From Campylobacter showae (GTDB lineage: Bacteria; Campylobacterota; Campylobacteria; Campylobacterales; Campylobacteraceae): 64,000 bases of DNA. The notes under the pieces are model-generated. The model did no database searches and had not been told where the DNA came from. It worked only from the letters and a program-made list of their open reading frames with translations. Positions 16,236 to 26,301 of this stretch are shown here, piece after piece (the first letter of the stretch is position 1; each line of letters starts with the position of its first letter). Location of the stretch: assembly GCF_900573985.1 (NCBI RefSeq), contig NZ_UWOK01000001.1, positions 2,098,359-2,162,358 on the forward strand. Reading direction: 5' to 3'. A program made the translations under genes and the position numbers.

Positions 16236-17192
16236 ATGCACGAAAATCACGCCCATTGCGCGCATTCGCACACGTCAAACAAGGTCGTTTTGAGAAATTC
16301 CTTCCTGATTATATTCACTTTTATGCTGATCGAGGTTGCGGGCGGCTTCGCGACGAACTCGCTCGCCCTACTCTCCGATGCCGGACACATGCTATCAGAC
16401 GCCGCGGCGCTCGGACTTTCGCTGTTTGCGTTTAAATTCGGCGAACGTAAAGGCAATCTGCAAAAGACCTTCGGCTACAGGCGGATCGAAATTTTAGCCG
16501 CGACGATAAACGCCCTCGCCCTCGTCGCGATCGCCGTTTTGATCGTCATCGAGGCGGCCAGGCGCTTCCGAAACCCGCCCGAAGTAGCCACCGCGGGCAT
16601 GCTTGCTATCAGCACGCTGGGACTTGCCATAAACATCGTCGTGGCGCTCTACATGCTGCGCGGCGGCGACGTGAGTGAAAACGTCAATATGCGCGGAGCC
16701 TATGCGCACGTGCTGGGCGACGCTTTAGGCTCGGTGGGCGCGATCGCGGCGGCACTGCTGATGATGTGCTTTGGCTGGGGCTGGGCGGACGCGGCGGCTA
16801 GCGCGCTCGTGGCCGCGCTCATCGTAAAAAGCGGCTGGAGCATGCTAAAAGACAGCCTAAACATCCTGATGGAAGGCTCACCAAAGGGCGTGTGTCTGGA
16901 CGGGCTCGTCGCGCAGATCAGGGGCGTGGACGGCGTGCTTTCGGTGCACGACCTGCACGTCTGGAGTATAACAAGCGGCGCAAACGCGCTCACGGCGCAC
17001 ATCGTGGTCAGCGGCGAGCTGAGCGTGCGCGAAGCGGAGCGGATCATGGCTGAAATATCGCACGAAATGGAGCATCTGGGCATCACGCACACGACGCTGC
17101 AGCTTGAAAGCAGCGAGAACGAATGCGACGGCGAGCTCATCTGCGAAGTAAGATCAAGCGATACGGGCGGACATTTGGGGCATCATCACTAA
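16236..17192 (+). CDS. Cation diffusion facilitator (CzcD/ZitB-type Zn/Cd/Co exporter)
   Basis: 318 residues from ATG 16236, preferred to the TTG at 16215 because GAGG lies 6 bp before it. Inner-membrane metal/proton antiporter. TM2 carries ALLSDAGHMLSDAAAL and TM5 AHVLGDALGSVG, the two H-x-x-x-D pairs of the zinc-type site. Both ends are His-rich (MHENHAHCAHSH and GGHLGHHH), and the C-terminal cytosolic domain has LSVHDLHVWSI and GITHTTLQLE, the CDF dimer domain. Substrate is most likely Zn2+. GC content is visibly higher than in neighbours. Confidence 0.93.
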   Translation: MHENHAHCAHSHTSNKVVLRNSFLIIFTFMLIEVAGGFATNSLALLSDAGHMLSDAAALGLSLFAFKFGERKGNLQKTFGYRRIEILAATINALALVAIAVLIVIEAARRFRNPPEVATAGMLAISTLGLAINIVVALYMLRGGDVSENVNMRGAYAHVLGDALGSVGAIAAALLMMCFGWGWADAAASALVAALIVKSGWSMLKDSLNILMEGSPKGVCLDGLVAQIRGVDGVLSVHDLHVWSITSGANALTAHIVVSGELSVREAERIMAEISHEMEHLGITHTTLQLESSENECDGELICEVRSSDTGGHLGHHH

Positions 17193-17279
17193 AATTTGAG
17201 CGAAAATTTAGCGGGCAAATAAATCAAAATTTATGCGCTATGCAAAATCTAAAAGAGCTAAAAAGGTGGTAGTTTAGAT

Positions 17280-17663
17280 ATGAAAAAAGATGTATTAATC
17301 GCGATTTTAGGCCTTCTTTGCGCCTTTGCGGGCGGTAGCTATATGGTTTCTCTCATCGCGTTAAATTTCGCGGTAGCCTTGGTTTGCGCCGCTTTTTCTT
17401 TTATGAAAAAAGATTATATATTTTTGCTACTGCTAGCGCTAAATTTGGCTTTGTATTTCAACGCTATCGACACTCCTTTTGAAAAGCCTGAGCTTTGGAC
17501 GTATCATATACCCGCGCTCGCAAACGCGACATACGGCCTAAGCGCTCTAGTTTACGCCTCGGGATTTTTAGCTTTTGCTCCGCTGGCGGCGTATGTTTAT
17601 TTTTTGTATTCGCTTTGCGTCGTTATTTGCGCCGTGCGCGAAAGACTTCAAAATTTAAGTTAA
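17280..17663 (+). CDS. Hypothetical membrane protein
   Basis: 127 residues with AAAGGTGGT upstream of the ATG. Four likely membrane helices (about 5-22, 24-40, 44-60, 90-120), short loops, no conserved motif that I recognise. The first 20 residues could be read as a signal sequence but the rest is as hydrophobic. It stands alone between the CDF exporter and lepA, all on the plus strand. Confidence 0.7.
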   Translation: MKKDVLIAILGLLCAFAGGSYMVSLIALNFAVALVCAAFSFMKKDYIFLLLLALNLALYFNAIDTPFEKPELWTYHIPALANATYGLSALVYASGFLAFAPLAAYVYFLYSLCVVICAVRERLQNLS

Positions 17664-17798
17664 ATTTTACGAACCGAATCCGCGTCAAATTTACTCCAAA
17701 TCCCCCGCCGCAAGCCGCCGCCCGTTTAACGAAAGCTAAATTTACTCTACTTTAACGAAAATTTTTATACAATCGCCCAAAATTTAACTAGGGATTTC

Positions 17799-19589
17799 AT
17801 GAAAAACATCAGAAATTTTAGCATCATCGCTCATATCGACCACGGCAAAAGTACGCTCGCAGACCGCCTCATCCAGGAGTGCGGCGCCGTCAGCGACCGC
17901 GAGATGAGCTCGCAGATCATGGACACAATGGACATCGAAAAAGAGCGCGGCATCACGATCAAGGCTCAATCCGTGCGCCTAAACTACGCGCTTGGCGGCG
18001 AAAATTTCGTCCTAAATTTGATCGACACTCCGGGCCACGTGGACTTTAGCTACGAGGTAAGCCGTAGCTTAGCTAGCTGCGAGGGTGCGCTGCTCGTAGT
18101 GGATGCCAGCCAAGGCGTAGAAGCTCAAACCATCGCAAACGTCTATATCGCGCTAGAAAATAACCTCGAAATCATCCCCGTCATAAATAAAATCGACCTT
18201 CCGGCCGCCGATCCAGCTCGCGTAAAAAACGAGATTGAGCATGTTATAGGGCTTGACTGTAGCGGCGCGATCGAGGTCAGCGCTAAAAGCGGCATCGGCA
18301 TCAAAAAGCTGCTAGAAGCCATCATCACGCGCATTCCCTCTCCCGGCGGCGAAGCGGAAAAACCGCTAAAAACGCTCATCTACGACAGCTGGTTTGACAA
18401 CTATCTGGGCGCGCTGGCGCTCGTGCGCGTCTATGACGGCGAGCTAAAGAAAAACGACGAAATCCTAGTCATGGGCACGGGCAAAAAACATATCGTGCTA
18501 GATCTTATGTATCCAAACCCCATCGCCCCGATAAAAACGGCGAGGCTGGGTGCTGGCGAGGTCGGCATCGTGGTGCTGGGACTAAAAAACGTTAGCGACG
18601 TGCAGGTGGGCGACACGATCACGCTAGCTCGTAACCCCGTAAAAGAGCCCGTCGGCGGCTTTGAGCGGGCTAAGCCGTTCGTATTTGCGGGACTTTATCC
18701 GATCGAAACGGATAAATTTGAGGATCTGCGCGACGCTCTGGATAAACTCAAACTAAACGACAGCTCGATCAGCTACGAGCCGGAAACCTCGGTAGCGCTT
18801 GGGTTTGGCTTTCGCGTCGGATTTTTAGGACTGCTGCATATGGAGGTTATCAAGGAGCGTTTGGAGCGCGAATTTGACCTCGATCTCATCGCCACGGCTC
18901 CGACCGTCACATACGAAGTCGTGCAAACCGACGGTCAAATTTTACGCATCCAAAACCCGAGCCAGCTCCCGCCGGTCAATAAAATCGAGCATATCAAAGA
19001 GCCCTACGTCAAGTCCACAATCATCACGCCTAGCGAGTTTTTGGGCAACATCATCACGCTGCTAAACAACCGCCGCGCCGTGCAGACTAAGATGGACTAC
19101 ATCACGCCCGAGCGCGTGCTGCTCGAGTACGATATCCCGATGAACGAGATCGTGATGGACTTTTACGACAAGCTAAAATCGAGCACCAAAGGCTACGCGA
19201 GCTTTGATTACGAGCCTAGCGACTACCGCGTGGGCGATCTAGTGAAGCTTGATATCAAGGTCGCGGGCGAGACCGTGGACGCGCTCTCCATCATAGTGCC
19301 CGAGTCCAAAGCCCAGTCCAAAGGACGCGATTTCGTAAAAGCGATGAAAGAGATCGTGCCGCGCCAGCTCTTTGAGGTGGCTATTCAAGCCAGCATCGGC
19401 AACAAAATCATCGCTCGCGAAACTGTAAAATCGATGGGTAAAAACGTAACCGCCAAGTGCTACGGCGGCGACATCACGCGTAAGCGCAAGCTACTCGAAA
19501 AGCAAAAAGAGGGTAAAAAGCGCATGAAAGCTATCGGCAAAGTAAATTTGCCGCAAGAGGCGTTTTTAAGCGTTTTAAAGATAGACTAG
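17799..19589 (+). CDS. lepA: Elongation factor 4 (LepA), back-translocating GTPase
   Basis: 596 residues, normal length. GTPase motifs: [14 protein letters not shown] (G1), DTPGHVDF (G3), NKIDLP (G4), SAKSG (G5). The EF-G-like domains III and V follow and the LepA-specific C-terminal domain ends with [25 protein letters not shown], which is diagnostic. It acts on stalled ribosomes and in 30S assembly. In C. jejuni lepA is near mapA and gyrA, as I recall; here it lies 10 kb from gyrA, beside prs. Confidence 0.98.
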   Translation: MKNIRNFSIIAHIDHGKSTLADRLIQECGAVSDREMSSQIMDTMDIEKERGITIKAQSVRLNYALGGENFVLNLIDTPGHVDFSYEVSRSLASCEGALLVVDASQGVEAQTIANVYIALENNLEIIPVINKIDLPAADPARVKNEIEHVIGLDCSGAIEVSAKSGIGIKKLLEAIITRIPSPGGEAEKPLKTLIYDSWFDNYLGALALVRVYDGELKKNDEILVMGTGKKHIVLDLMYPNPIAPIKTARLGAGEVGIVVLGLKNVSDVQVGDTITLARNPVKEPVGGFERAKPFVFAGLYPIETDKFEDLRDALDKLKLNDSSISYEPETSVALGFGFRVGFLGLLHMEVIKERLEREFDLDLIATAPTVTYEVVQTDGQILRIQNPSQLPPVNKIEHIKEPYVKSTIITPSEFLGNIITLLNNRRAVQTKMDYITPERVLLEYDIPMNEIVMDFYDKLKSSTKGYASFDYEPSDYRVGDLVKLDIKVAGETVDALSIIVPESKAQSKGRDFVKAMKEIVPRQLFEVAIQASIGNKIIARETVKSMGKNVTAKCYGGDITRKRKLLEKQKEGKKRMKAIGKVNLPQEAFLSVLKID

Positions 19590-19945
19590 CGGCATTTCGC
19601 GAGCGTTTTTGCTGCGCTCGCAGCTGCTTTTATTATCTCGCGTCAAATTTGCAAATTTTACTCGCCCGAACCCGCACTGCGAAAATGTTAAATTTGATTT
19701 AGTCAAATTTGACGCGAGATAAATTCGCGATATTTTAAAACTAGAGATAAAATTTGACTCAAAATAGCTCCGCCACGGCAGTCGGGGCTGCAAAATTTTT
19801 AAAAAGATTATTTCGTCTGCAGCCCGAACTAGCGCGTCAAAAGCTCAAATTTGAGCATACAAAAGATAAAATTTATCCGCAAAAATCTACGAATTTAAGT
19901 TTTAGTTCGGTAAAATTAGTAAAAACTTTACAAAGGTTAATCGTT
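19590..19945. other. Spacer between lepA and prs with a large inverted repeat
   Basis: No gene seen. It holds the 18-bp inverted repeat described separately and, toward prs, an AT-rich stretch with TAAAAT (~19911-19916) that may be the prs -10. Confidence 0.55.
19633..19722. repeat. 18-bp perfect inverted repeat
   Basis: TTATCTCGCGTCAAATTT (19633-19650) and its exact reverse complement (19705-19722) separated by 54 bp. It lies 44 bp after the lepA stop. It could fold into a long hairpin at the end of the lepA transcript or mark a small mobile relic; no T tract follows directly. Confidence 0.85.
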
Positions 19946-20875
19946 ATGAGAGGTTACAAAATCTTTTCGGGCACCGCAAATCCGGCGTTTTCAAAGAAAA
20001 TTTCGCACTATTTATCGCTTCCGCTTAGTGAAGCTACGATCAAGCGCTTTAGCGACGGCGAGATCAGCGTACAGATCGGCGAGAGCGTACGCGGCAAGGA
20101 CATTTTCATCGTCCAGCCTACCTGCGCGCCTGCAAACGTAAATTTGATGGAGCTTTTGATCCTAACAGATGCGCTTAAGCGCAGCTCGGCTAGCTCGATA
20201 ACGGCGGTGGTGCCGTATTTCGGCTACGCGCGCCAAGACCGCAAAGCCGCTCCTCGCGTGCCTATCACGGCAAAACTCGTGGCAAACATGATGCAAACGG
20301 CGGGCATCGACCGCGTCGTCACGATCGACCTTCATGCGGGCCAAATTCAGGGCTTTTTCGACATCCCGGTCGATAACCTCTACGGCTCGATCATCTTTAA
20401 CGACCACATCAAAAATAAAAATCTCAAAAATCCTATCATCGCTAGCCCCGATATCGGCGGCGTCGCGCGCGCTAGAAGCGTCGCAAAAGCCCTAAATCTG
20501 GATATCGTCATCGTCGATAAACGCCGCGAAAAAGCTAACGAGAGCGAAGTAATGAACGTGATCGGCGACGTGGCGGGCAAGGACGTGATTCTAGTCGATG
20601 ATATGATCGACACGGGCGGCACGATAGTAAAGGCGGCTAAAGTCTTTAAAGAGCGCGGCGCAACCTCTGTGATGGCGTGCTGCACGCATGCGGTGCTTTC
20701 TGGTAAAGCCTATGAAAACCTCGCAGATAGCGCGCTAGACGAGCTTGTGGTAACCGACACGATACCGCTTCGCGAGGAAAACGAAAAGATAAAAGTGCTC
20801 AGCGTCGCGCCAATTTTTGGCGAAGTGATCAGACGCGTGTATCATAACGAAAGCGTAAATTCGCTATTTGATTGA
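19946..20875 (+). CDS. prs: Ribose-phosphate pyrophosphokinase
   Basis: 309 residues from ATG 19946 (MRGYKIFSGTANPAFS), the family's normal start; the frame is open 192 bp further upstream but that part is low-complexity spacer. AAAGG stands before the ATG. It makes PRPP from ribose 5-phosphate and ATP. Visible motifs: SDGEISVQIGESVRGKD, AVVPYFGYARQDRK, DLHAGQIQGFFDIPVDN (metal/ATP site) and DVILVDDMIDTGGT (PRPP loop). Class I, phosphate-activated type by similarity. Confidence 0.98.
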   Translation: MRGYKIFSGTANPAFSKKISHYLSLPLSEATIKRFSDGEISVQIGESVRGKDIFIVQPTCAPANVNLMELLILTDALKRSSASSITAVVPYFGYARQDRKAAPRVPITAKLVANMMQTAGIDRVVTIDLHAGQIQGFFDIPVDNLYGSIIFNDHIKNKNLKNPIIASPDIGGVARARSVAKALNLDIVIVDKRREKANESEVMNVIGDVAGKDVILVDDMIDTGGTIVKAAKVFKERGATSVMACCTHAVLSGKAYENLADSALDELVVTDTIPLREENEKIKVLSVAPIFGEVIRRVYHNESVNSLFD

Positions 20876-21369
20876 TTTTATGCGGCGCTTTGGCCGTTAT
20901 TTTGATAAAAATTACCCCTTGGCGGCGTATGCGGTAAGCGTGCGCCGTTTTTAAATTTTACCCATTTAAGCGTCAAATTTAACTCCCGATTTACAACCCG
21001 AAAATTCAAATCAATTTTGGTTTATGCCGTAAAGATGCGGGTTATGCCGGTCAAATTTAACTGCGTCAAATTTACTCAAAAAAGACTGAAATTAAACGTA
21101 ACTTTTCACGCTTTTTTCACGGAGTGAAAAGTGAAATAATTTATATTATTTTGGTTAATTTTGTAATCTTAAATTTAATCTCTAAAGCCCTTAAGATCGG
21201 CATTTATCGCTAAAATAGACCTTAAATTTATATAGCTTTAAATTTGGCAAAATTTTTAAATAAAACTTAATGATAAAGGCGAAATTTAAAGGTTATTCAC
21301 ATATAGCGAAGCGGTAAAATTTGAATCGAAATTTAAAAAGCGAGCCCGAATCCAGGCTCGCAAATGGCA
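20876..21369. other. 494-bp gene-free spacer with a short palindrome
   Basis: No credible gene. An inverted repeat ACTTTTCAC (21101-21109) / GTGAAAAGT (21124-21132) with 14-nt loop lies near the middle, and AAATTT words are dense. It separates two converging genes, so transcript ends are expected here. Confidence 0.55.
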
Positions 21370-21873
21370 TCAGTGCTCGCCCTTGTGTAGGAAATAAAGC
21401 CCCAAGCAAAGCGCCAAAATCGAGGCCGCAAGGTAGGTCATCTCAAGCGGCGTAGTGAAATTTGCGTGCAAAACGCGCTGGAAAAAATTAACGATAAGCA
21501 CCATGATGATGACTTTGCCCAGTTTGTCCTTGAGCTCGTCTAGCGAGTGCACCTCGAGGACTTTGCTCTGTTTGGACTGCTTGAGCTCCTCGATCTCGGA
21601 GATAAACAGCTCGTAAATGCCGAAGCTAAAGATGTAAAGCACGAGCGCCATGAGGTAGAGGTCGATCGCGCCCACGATCTCGCCGACGACGTCGGAGTGG
21701 AAGTTCTCCGGGTGAAAATCGCCGAAAAAGTAGTGATAAACGGTGACGAAAACCTTGCCCACGTCGTAGCTGGCGATGACGAAAAGCACGATCGCGCCGA
21801 GCAAGCCGAACACTACGGGCAAGAGCGTGAAGTTGTTGCTAAAGAGCAGGATTTTTTCAAAAGCTCTACGCAT
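21370..21873 (-). CDS. YqhA family (UPF0114) membrane protein
   Basis: 167 residues from ATG 21873, chosen because GGAAATTA precedes it; the frame stays open 72 bp upstream. Three to four membrane helices with the UPF0114 pattern: an N-terminal R-x-x-E-K-x-L-x-x-S (RAFEKILLFSN), then DLYLMALVLYIFSFGIYELFI, then KLGKVIIMVLIVNFF. Function of the family is not settled (suggested channel or stress-linked membrane protein). It lies 111 bp after the large nuclease-like gene, on the same strand, but is more likely a separate unit. Confidence 0.82.
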   Translation of the reverse strand: MRRAFEKILLFSNNFTLLPVVFGLLGAIVLFVIASYDVGKVFVTVYHYFFGDFHPENFHSDVVGEIVGAIDLYLMALVLYIFSFGIYELFISEIEELKQSKQSKVLEVHSLDELKDKLGKVIIMVLIVNFFQRVLHANFTTPLEMTYLAASILALCLGLYFLHKGEH

Positions 21874-21983
21874 TAATTTCCTTTGTTTAAAAATAAACGC
21901 GTATTTTATAATATTTTCCTTAAAGCTAGGACTCAAATTTAACAAACAGTAGCCATGCTTAAAATAAGAAATTTAAATCAAAT

Positions 21984-24900
21984 TTAATCGTATTCTTCAT
22001 AAATATCTCTTTTTTCTTCCATTTCCGCTTCTTTTGTATACTGCTCGGCAAACTTGCGCATAGCTGCTGCAAATCTAGTAAAACCTTCCGCATCAAGGGC
22101 TTCGGCTTTTTCTTGATTTTTCTTAGCAAGCTCTCGCTCTTCCCGCCCGTAAGTAAAGGTATGCATTCCGCGCCGATTAAAAAGCGCGAGCGTGAATTCG
22201 GAGCGTATTTTGTCGGCATCCCGCTCATCTAAAATATCGGCCACGGCTTTATGTAGCCAAAGCCCGCCCGGATCAGCAGGCGCGTAGGTTAAGCTTTGTC
22301 CGATATAGTGCCTAGCAACTCCTATATGCCCCGTCTCTTCGGTAATCCTTTTGGCTTCTTTGGCCCACTCTTTAAATGCATTTTCGTCGAATTTTCCATC
22401 TTCTTTAACTCCTGGACAAAGTTTCCATTCATATAAAATATCGTAGGCATTTTGGGCCAGATAGCGTTTATTTTCATCTATTTCTTTAGTAGTGTCTCTT
22501 TTGTCATACTCGGATCGAAAGGCAAGGGCAATCATATCGGCAAAGAATTGCGGATCAGAAGCGAGTTTTTTCTCGATTGCGGTATGGGATTTTTCTCTTG
22601 AAAATCTTTTTAACCAAGGAAAGAAATTAAATTCGATTTTAAGTAGCGCGTCTTGATCTATGGTTTTTGATTTTTGAAGGCGATTAATTAGCTCAACTAC
22701 ATCATAGGTCACATAGCTATAGTTGGTGAGTTCTTGCATGCCACTTTCGCTATTAAGAATAGAGATAAGTGAACGAACCGCTAGGGCTTCATTAATTTCG
22801 GCTTTATTTGTCCTGTGAGCAGCGCAGATAACGGCCGCACCTTTGCGCCCATGCGTAAGCAATTTTTCGGTTGCTTCATTTAGATCGCTGCCTGATTCAT
22901 AAGGATTAACTCTAATATTTTTCCAGTACAAACCCTCGCTGTTTTCTCCTAAATATTTAGAAACCGTTTCCCATACCTCTTCATTGAAAGGTAAAAGCAA
23001 CAGAAATTTAGCGCGTTGCTCTAAAGACCAATCTTTTTGCATAATCATATCAACCCAATCGATGCCGATTTTATAAATTTTGATCTGCACATACCCGCTT
23101 AAAACCTGCTTTTCAACTTCATCATTTGAATCAAGAAATGTTGGCAATAGTTCATTTTCAACCAAATCATATTCTATCTCGCCCAAAGCTCGACCTACAT
23201 TAAGCGGCGAAGCTACTTTTTTGGCAAAATTTATGCACTTTATCAAACCTCCACTGTCCAAAATTTCTTTTATAGCGGAATTGCGTTTTTTAGCGAGCCT
23301 TTCTATTTGTTTATCATGGCTATCATCTTCGTCCAATAACTCAAAAACTATGCCATTAAATAAATAACGATATTTTATTTCCGGCGAAGATGGCGCAAGA
23401 CTATCGGCTAAGTTTTCGATTTTGCAAAGTTCTTCTTCGGGCAATACCCAGTTAGTATCAGAAAATTTTCTATGGCGACGCACAATCTCATCAAGTTTTT
23501 CCCAAACTAAATCGCGTTTTTCTTCGGGCAAATTTATTATGCTATCTGACAAGCAATAATCAAGAATAAAATCGTATGCATTTTTGGGTAAATTTGAAAG
23601 CCTTTCTATAAGCTCAATAAATTTATCCACGTCTTCTTTTGCTAAATCAATCATAAGCTCGGATAAGGCAGCAATTTGCTCCAAATATTCATTTCGAAAT
23701 ACACCATCCTTCCAATCTAGCGGGATAAAATATCTCCAAATAGGGCGGCAAGTTCCGATTGTGGTTTGACATTCTCTCGGAAGCAACTCTAGCAGCAGGG
23801 ACCATCCGATTTTAGGTTGATTTTTTATCACGACCTTGATCGCCGCTTTTCTTTTATCAAATTTTGCGGCAGTTTGCACATGCCAAGGTAAAAATATATT
23901 CACAAGCGATCTTATAGGACGATTTGCCCAAGATCCGCCGGGATCAATAGAGGCAAGATCTGCCAAGACAACCGCTACTCTTGATAAATAATCAGGAGAC
24001 CATGCCAGCTTTTCAAGAGCCCATAACAGGCCGCACATATAATTACGACCTTCGATCCCACTTCCTTCTTGTTCAAATATTTTATGAAAAGAGGAATTCG
24101 AAATATCGACCAATGACGACTCTACAGCGTCAAGAAATTCACTAGGTGAAGCCTCTGCTAGAAGCGGTAAGTAGTAATCTATGCTCGCCCATCGCTCCCA
24201 ATCCGCCCCATCAAGCAATGTGCGCACAATAAAATTTACAGTGTTTAAAGCCTCATTGCAAGAGCAGTTACTAAGCGCTTTGGGGCGACTACCCATCAAA
24301 GCAAGCGTTTGAGAAATTCCTTTTCTAATATTTTGCGAATAGTTTAATTGTTTTCCATAAATGCTAGCGGCGTATCGTTCTTCCTTTGGCAGATCAAGCG
24401 CCGGATCTCTTTCTTCTAAAACTGAAATCGCCATATTCTTAAAGCGAACTAGATCATCATTTGAGATCAAGCCTTCAAGGACATCCCACACCTCATCACG
24501 AGAAATAACTTTCCATTTTCCTTCTATCAAAGTAAGCGGAGAGTCTGGACGCAGAGCATCAACTATAAATTTTTCCATCCATTCTTTATAACTTTTGCCG
24601 ATAAATTTTTCTATAATTTTAACGTCCGCTTCGTTTCTATCGTCCCAACGACCTATTAAGCAGGCTTTTGCCAATTCGCGAGCAGTATTCCGTTTCGCAT
24701 ACGACGGTGCAGCGACTCCTGCGAGATACCTCATAAGTGCAGACAGCCTCCTATTTCCTATTTTAGCAAATTCATCTGCAAGAGCATCTGGGAACTGCGC
24801 TTTCGTCAGTATCTCTTTGATCTGATATGATGGAGGACTTTTAAGGTCTATAACATCGTCATTACCAATTGATGGGGCATCGCAAAACGGCGCGATCACT

Positions 24901-25838
24901 CCATGCCCTTTTTCTATGGCTAACGCAAGTAAATTTTGTTGTTCATCATCCAAGCCTAGCCTTGGGCTAGCAACCAATACATGTGATCGTCGCAACTCGG
25001 ATATTGCTTGCCATGTATCTTTATCTTTTATAAAAAGACACCTATCTGCATATTTTTGTGCCTTTTCTTTTTCAAGCGTCATAAGATAAGCCGCCACAAA
25101 ATCGTCTACATCGTTTTCACTCTCAGCAATAATAAAGAGCTTTTTGGTTTCGCCCGAAAAGATGGTTTCAAGCGCACTGCAAGCTTTATCGCGAAAAGAG
25201 GTAAAAAGCTCGGGCGGAAAAGCCAGCCCATTAAATTGCGACTGGATCAAGTTGCAATTTTTAAATTTAGATTGAGTTAAATTCCAGTGTTCAAGCGGGG
25301 TTATAATATCACCTAAATTTGACGAAATTCCTATTTTGCAAGCCATCCACTTACCGATAGCGGGAAATTCTCTAAGCCAATCCGCTAGCTTTACTCCATC
25401 TATTATTATAATTCGTTTCCATCCTTTACCTTGCTGCCTTTTGATCCAAGCCCTCTGTTTTGGCTCATTCCAACCATTTGCTTCGGCCGAACGCGGAGTA
25501 GCGAAGACGAAAGTGGAATTTGCCCGTTCTTCATCGCTCAATTCATCGGTTCTTTTTTGAAAGTCACTACTTACTTTTTCTTGAGGATCTTTTCCGGTGC
25601 CTATTTCCCAATATGATTTCCCCGCAGGAACAAATTCAAAAAATCCGGTCTCGCAATCTACAATGCCGTCCATGCCGGGTTGATTTACGGCATCACCGTA
25701 AGGTATGCGGCACTCGCTTATATTAGCTGCCGATTGTCTGATAAGTCGACAAATAAGCTCGGGAATTATTCCTCCGCTCTCACGCGTATCTGCATATCGT
25801 GCCAAATCGTTAGGAGTTACAATGCTTGTATATTTCAT
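21984..25838 (-). CDS. Large multi-domain protein: restriction-nuclease-like N-domain, degenerate STAND-like core, helical C-terminal region (defence candidate)
   Basis: 1284 residues from ATG 25838; the frame opens 27 bp earlier but has no ribosome site there. Residues ~1-170 look like an endonuclease fold: QPGMDGIV (Asp57), YWEIGTGKDP (Glu78, Lys83), then K88, D92, K95 and FVFATPR, an acidic-acidic-basic layout as in PD-(D/E)xK nucleases but with Gly in the usual Lys position of ExK. Residues ~230-390 (KKLFIIAESENDVDDFVAAYL ... CLFIKDKDTW ... GHGVIAPF ... LADEFAKIGNRRLSALMRYL) follow the order of a STAND NTPase core, but the expected G-x-x-x-x-G-K is missing. The remaining ~900 residues are alpha-helical, repeat-like, without motifs I recognise. 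No signal or membrane segment. Solitary gene with more AT-rich composition than its neighbours. Confidence 0.7.
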   Translation of the reverse strand: MKYTSIVTPNDLARYADTRESGGIIPELICRLIRQSAANISECRIPYGDAVNQPGMDGIVDCETGFFEFVPAGKSYWEIGTGKDPQEKVSSDFQKRTDELSDEERANSTFVFATPRSAEANGWNEPKQRAWIKRQQGKGWKRIIIIDGVKLADWLREFPAIGKWMACKIGISSNLGDIITPLEHWNLTQSKFKNCNLIQSQFNGLAFPPELFTSFRDKACSALETIFSGETKKLFIIAESENDVDDFVAAYLMTLEKEKAQKYADRCLFIKDKDTWQAISELRRSHVLVASPRLGLDDEQQNLLALAIEKGHGVIAPFCDAPSIGNDDVIDLKSPPSYQIKEILTKAQFPDALADEFAKIGNRRLSALMRYLAGVAAPSYAKRNTARELAKACLIGRWDDRNEADVKIIEKFIGKSYKEWMEKFIVDALRPDSPLTLIEGKWKVISRDEVWDVLEGLISNDDLVRFKNMAISVLEERDPALDLPKEERYAASIYGKQLNYSQNIRKGISQTLALMGSRPKALSNCSCNEALNTVNFIVRTLLDGADWERWASIDYYLPLLAEASPSEFLDAVESSLVDISNSSFHKIFEQEGSGIEGRNYMCGLLWALEKLAWSPDYLSRVAVVLADLASIDPGGSWANRPIRSLVNIFLPWHVQTAAKFDKRKAAIKVVIKNQPKIGWSLLLELLPRECQTTIGTCRPIWRYFIPLDWKDGVFRNEYLEQIAALSELMIDLAKEDVDKFIELIERLSNLPKNAYDFILDYCLSDSIINLPEEKRDLVWEKLDEIVRRHRKFSDTNWVLPEEELCKIENLADSLAPSSPEIKYRYLFNGIVFELLDEDDSHDKQIERLAKKRNSAIKEILDSGGLIKCINFAKKVASPLNVGRALGEIEYDLVENELLPTFLDSNDEVEKQVLSGYVQIKIYKIGIDWVDMIMQKDWSLEQRAKFLLLLPFNEEVWETVSKYLGENSEGLYWKNIRVNPYESGSDLNEATEKLLTHGRKGAAVICAAHRTNKAEINEALAVRSLISILNSESGMQELTNYSYVTYDVVELINRLQKSKTIDQDALLKIEFNFFPWLKRFSREKSHTAIEKKLASDPQFFADMIALAFRSEYDKRDTTKEIDENKRYLAQNAYDILYEWKLCPGVKEDGKFDENAFKEWAKEAKRITEETGHIGVARHYIGQSLTYAPADPGGLWLHKAVADILDERDADKIRSEFTLALFNRRGMHTFTYGREERELAKKNQEKAEALDAEGFTRFAAAMRKFAEQYTKEAEMEEKRDIYEEYD

Positions 25839-26301
25839 GATCCAAGTATCCTTTTTTGATAGCATTTTATATATTTTTAGCTTTATTTCACAAATTTAAA
25901 GTATATGGGTAAAGCAAATTTACTTTCTAAAATTTTTAAGCAAATTGTGCTTCAAGATGGCATAGCAATTTAAGACCTATTTGTAACTGTTTATCGTAAA
26001 GATGCAGGTAAATGTATATGTGAAATTTACAAAAGATCGTGTACAGATCAAAAAATTAATACGACAAAAACACGGTTTTATTTTCTAAAATAATCAAAAT
26101 TTAGCCTGAAAATCCAAGCTTTGCAAGGCTTTGACAAGAGAGCTGAAAACTAACCCACGCGCAAAACCTACACTAAATTTATGCTCAAGTAAGATAAACG
26201 TAATTTAGACAAAATTTAGCCGAATCTACACCAAAGCGAGGCAAGGCACGCCCGCCAAACCAAAGCGCAAATTCGGTAAATTTAAACAAAACGCGGGGCG
26301 A
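25839..26301. other. AT-rich spacer upstream of the large nuclease-like gene
   Basis: No gene or RNA seen. It should contain the promoter of the large gene and the end of the asd transcript. Confidence 0.5.

Noticed and set aside
21101..21132. Palindrome ACTTTTCAC/GTGAAAAGT as a regulator site
   Set aside because: It lies between converging genes, far from any start, and is probably a transcript-end structure; recorded only in the spacer entry.
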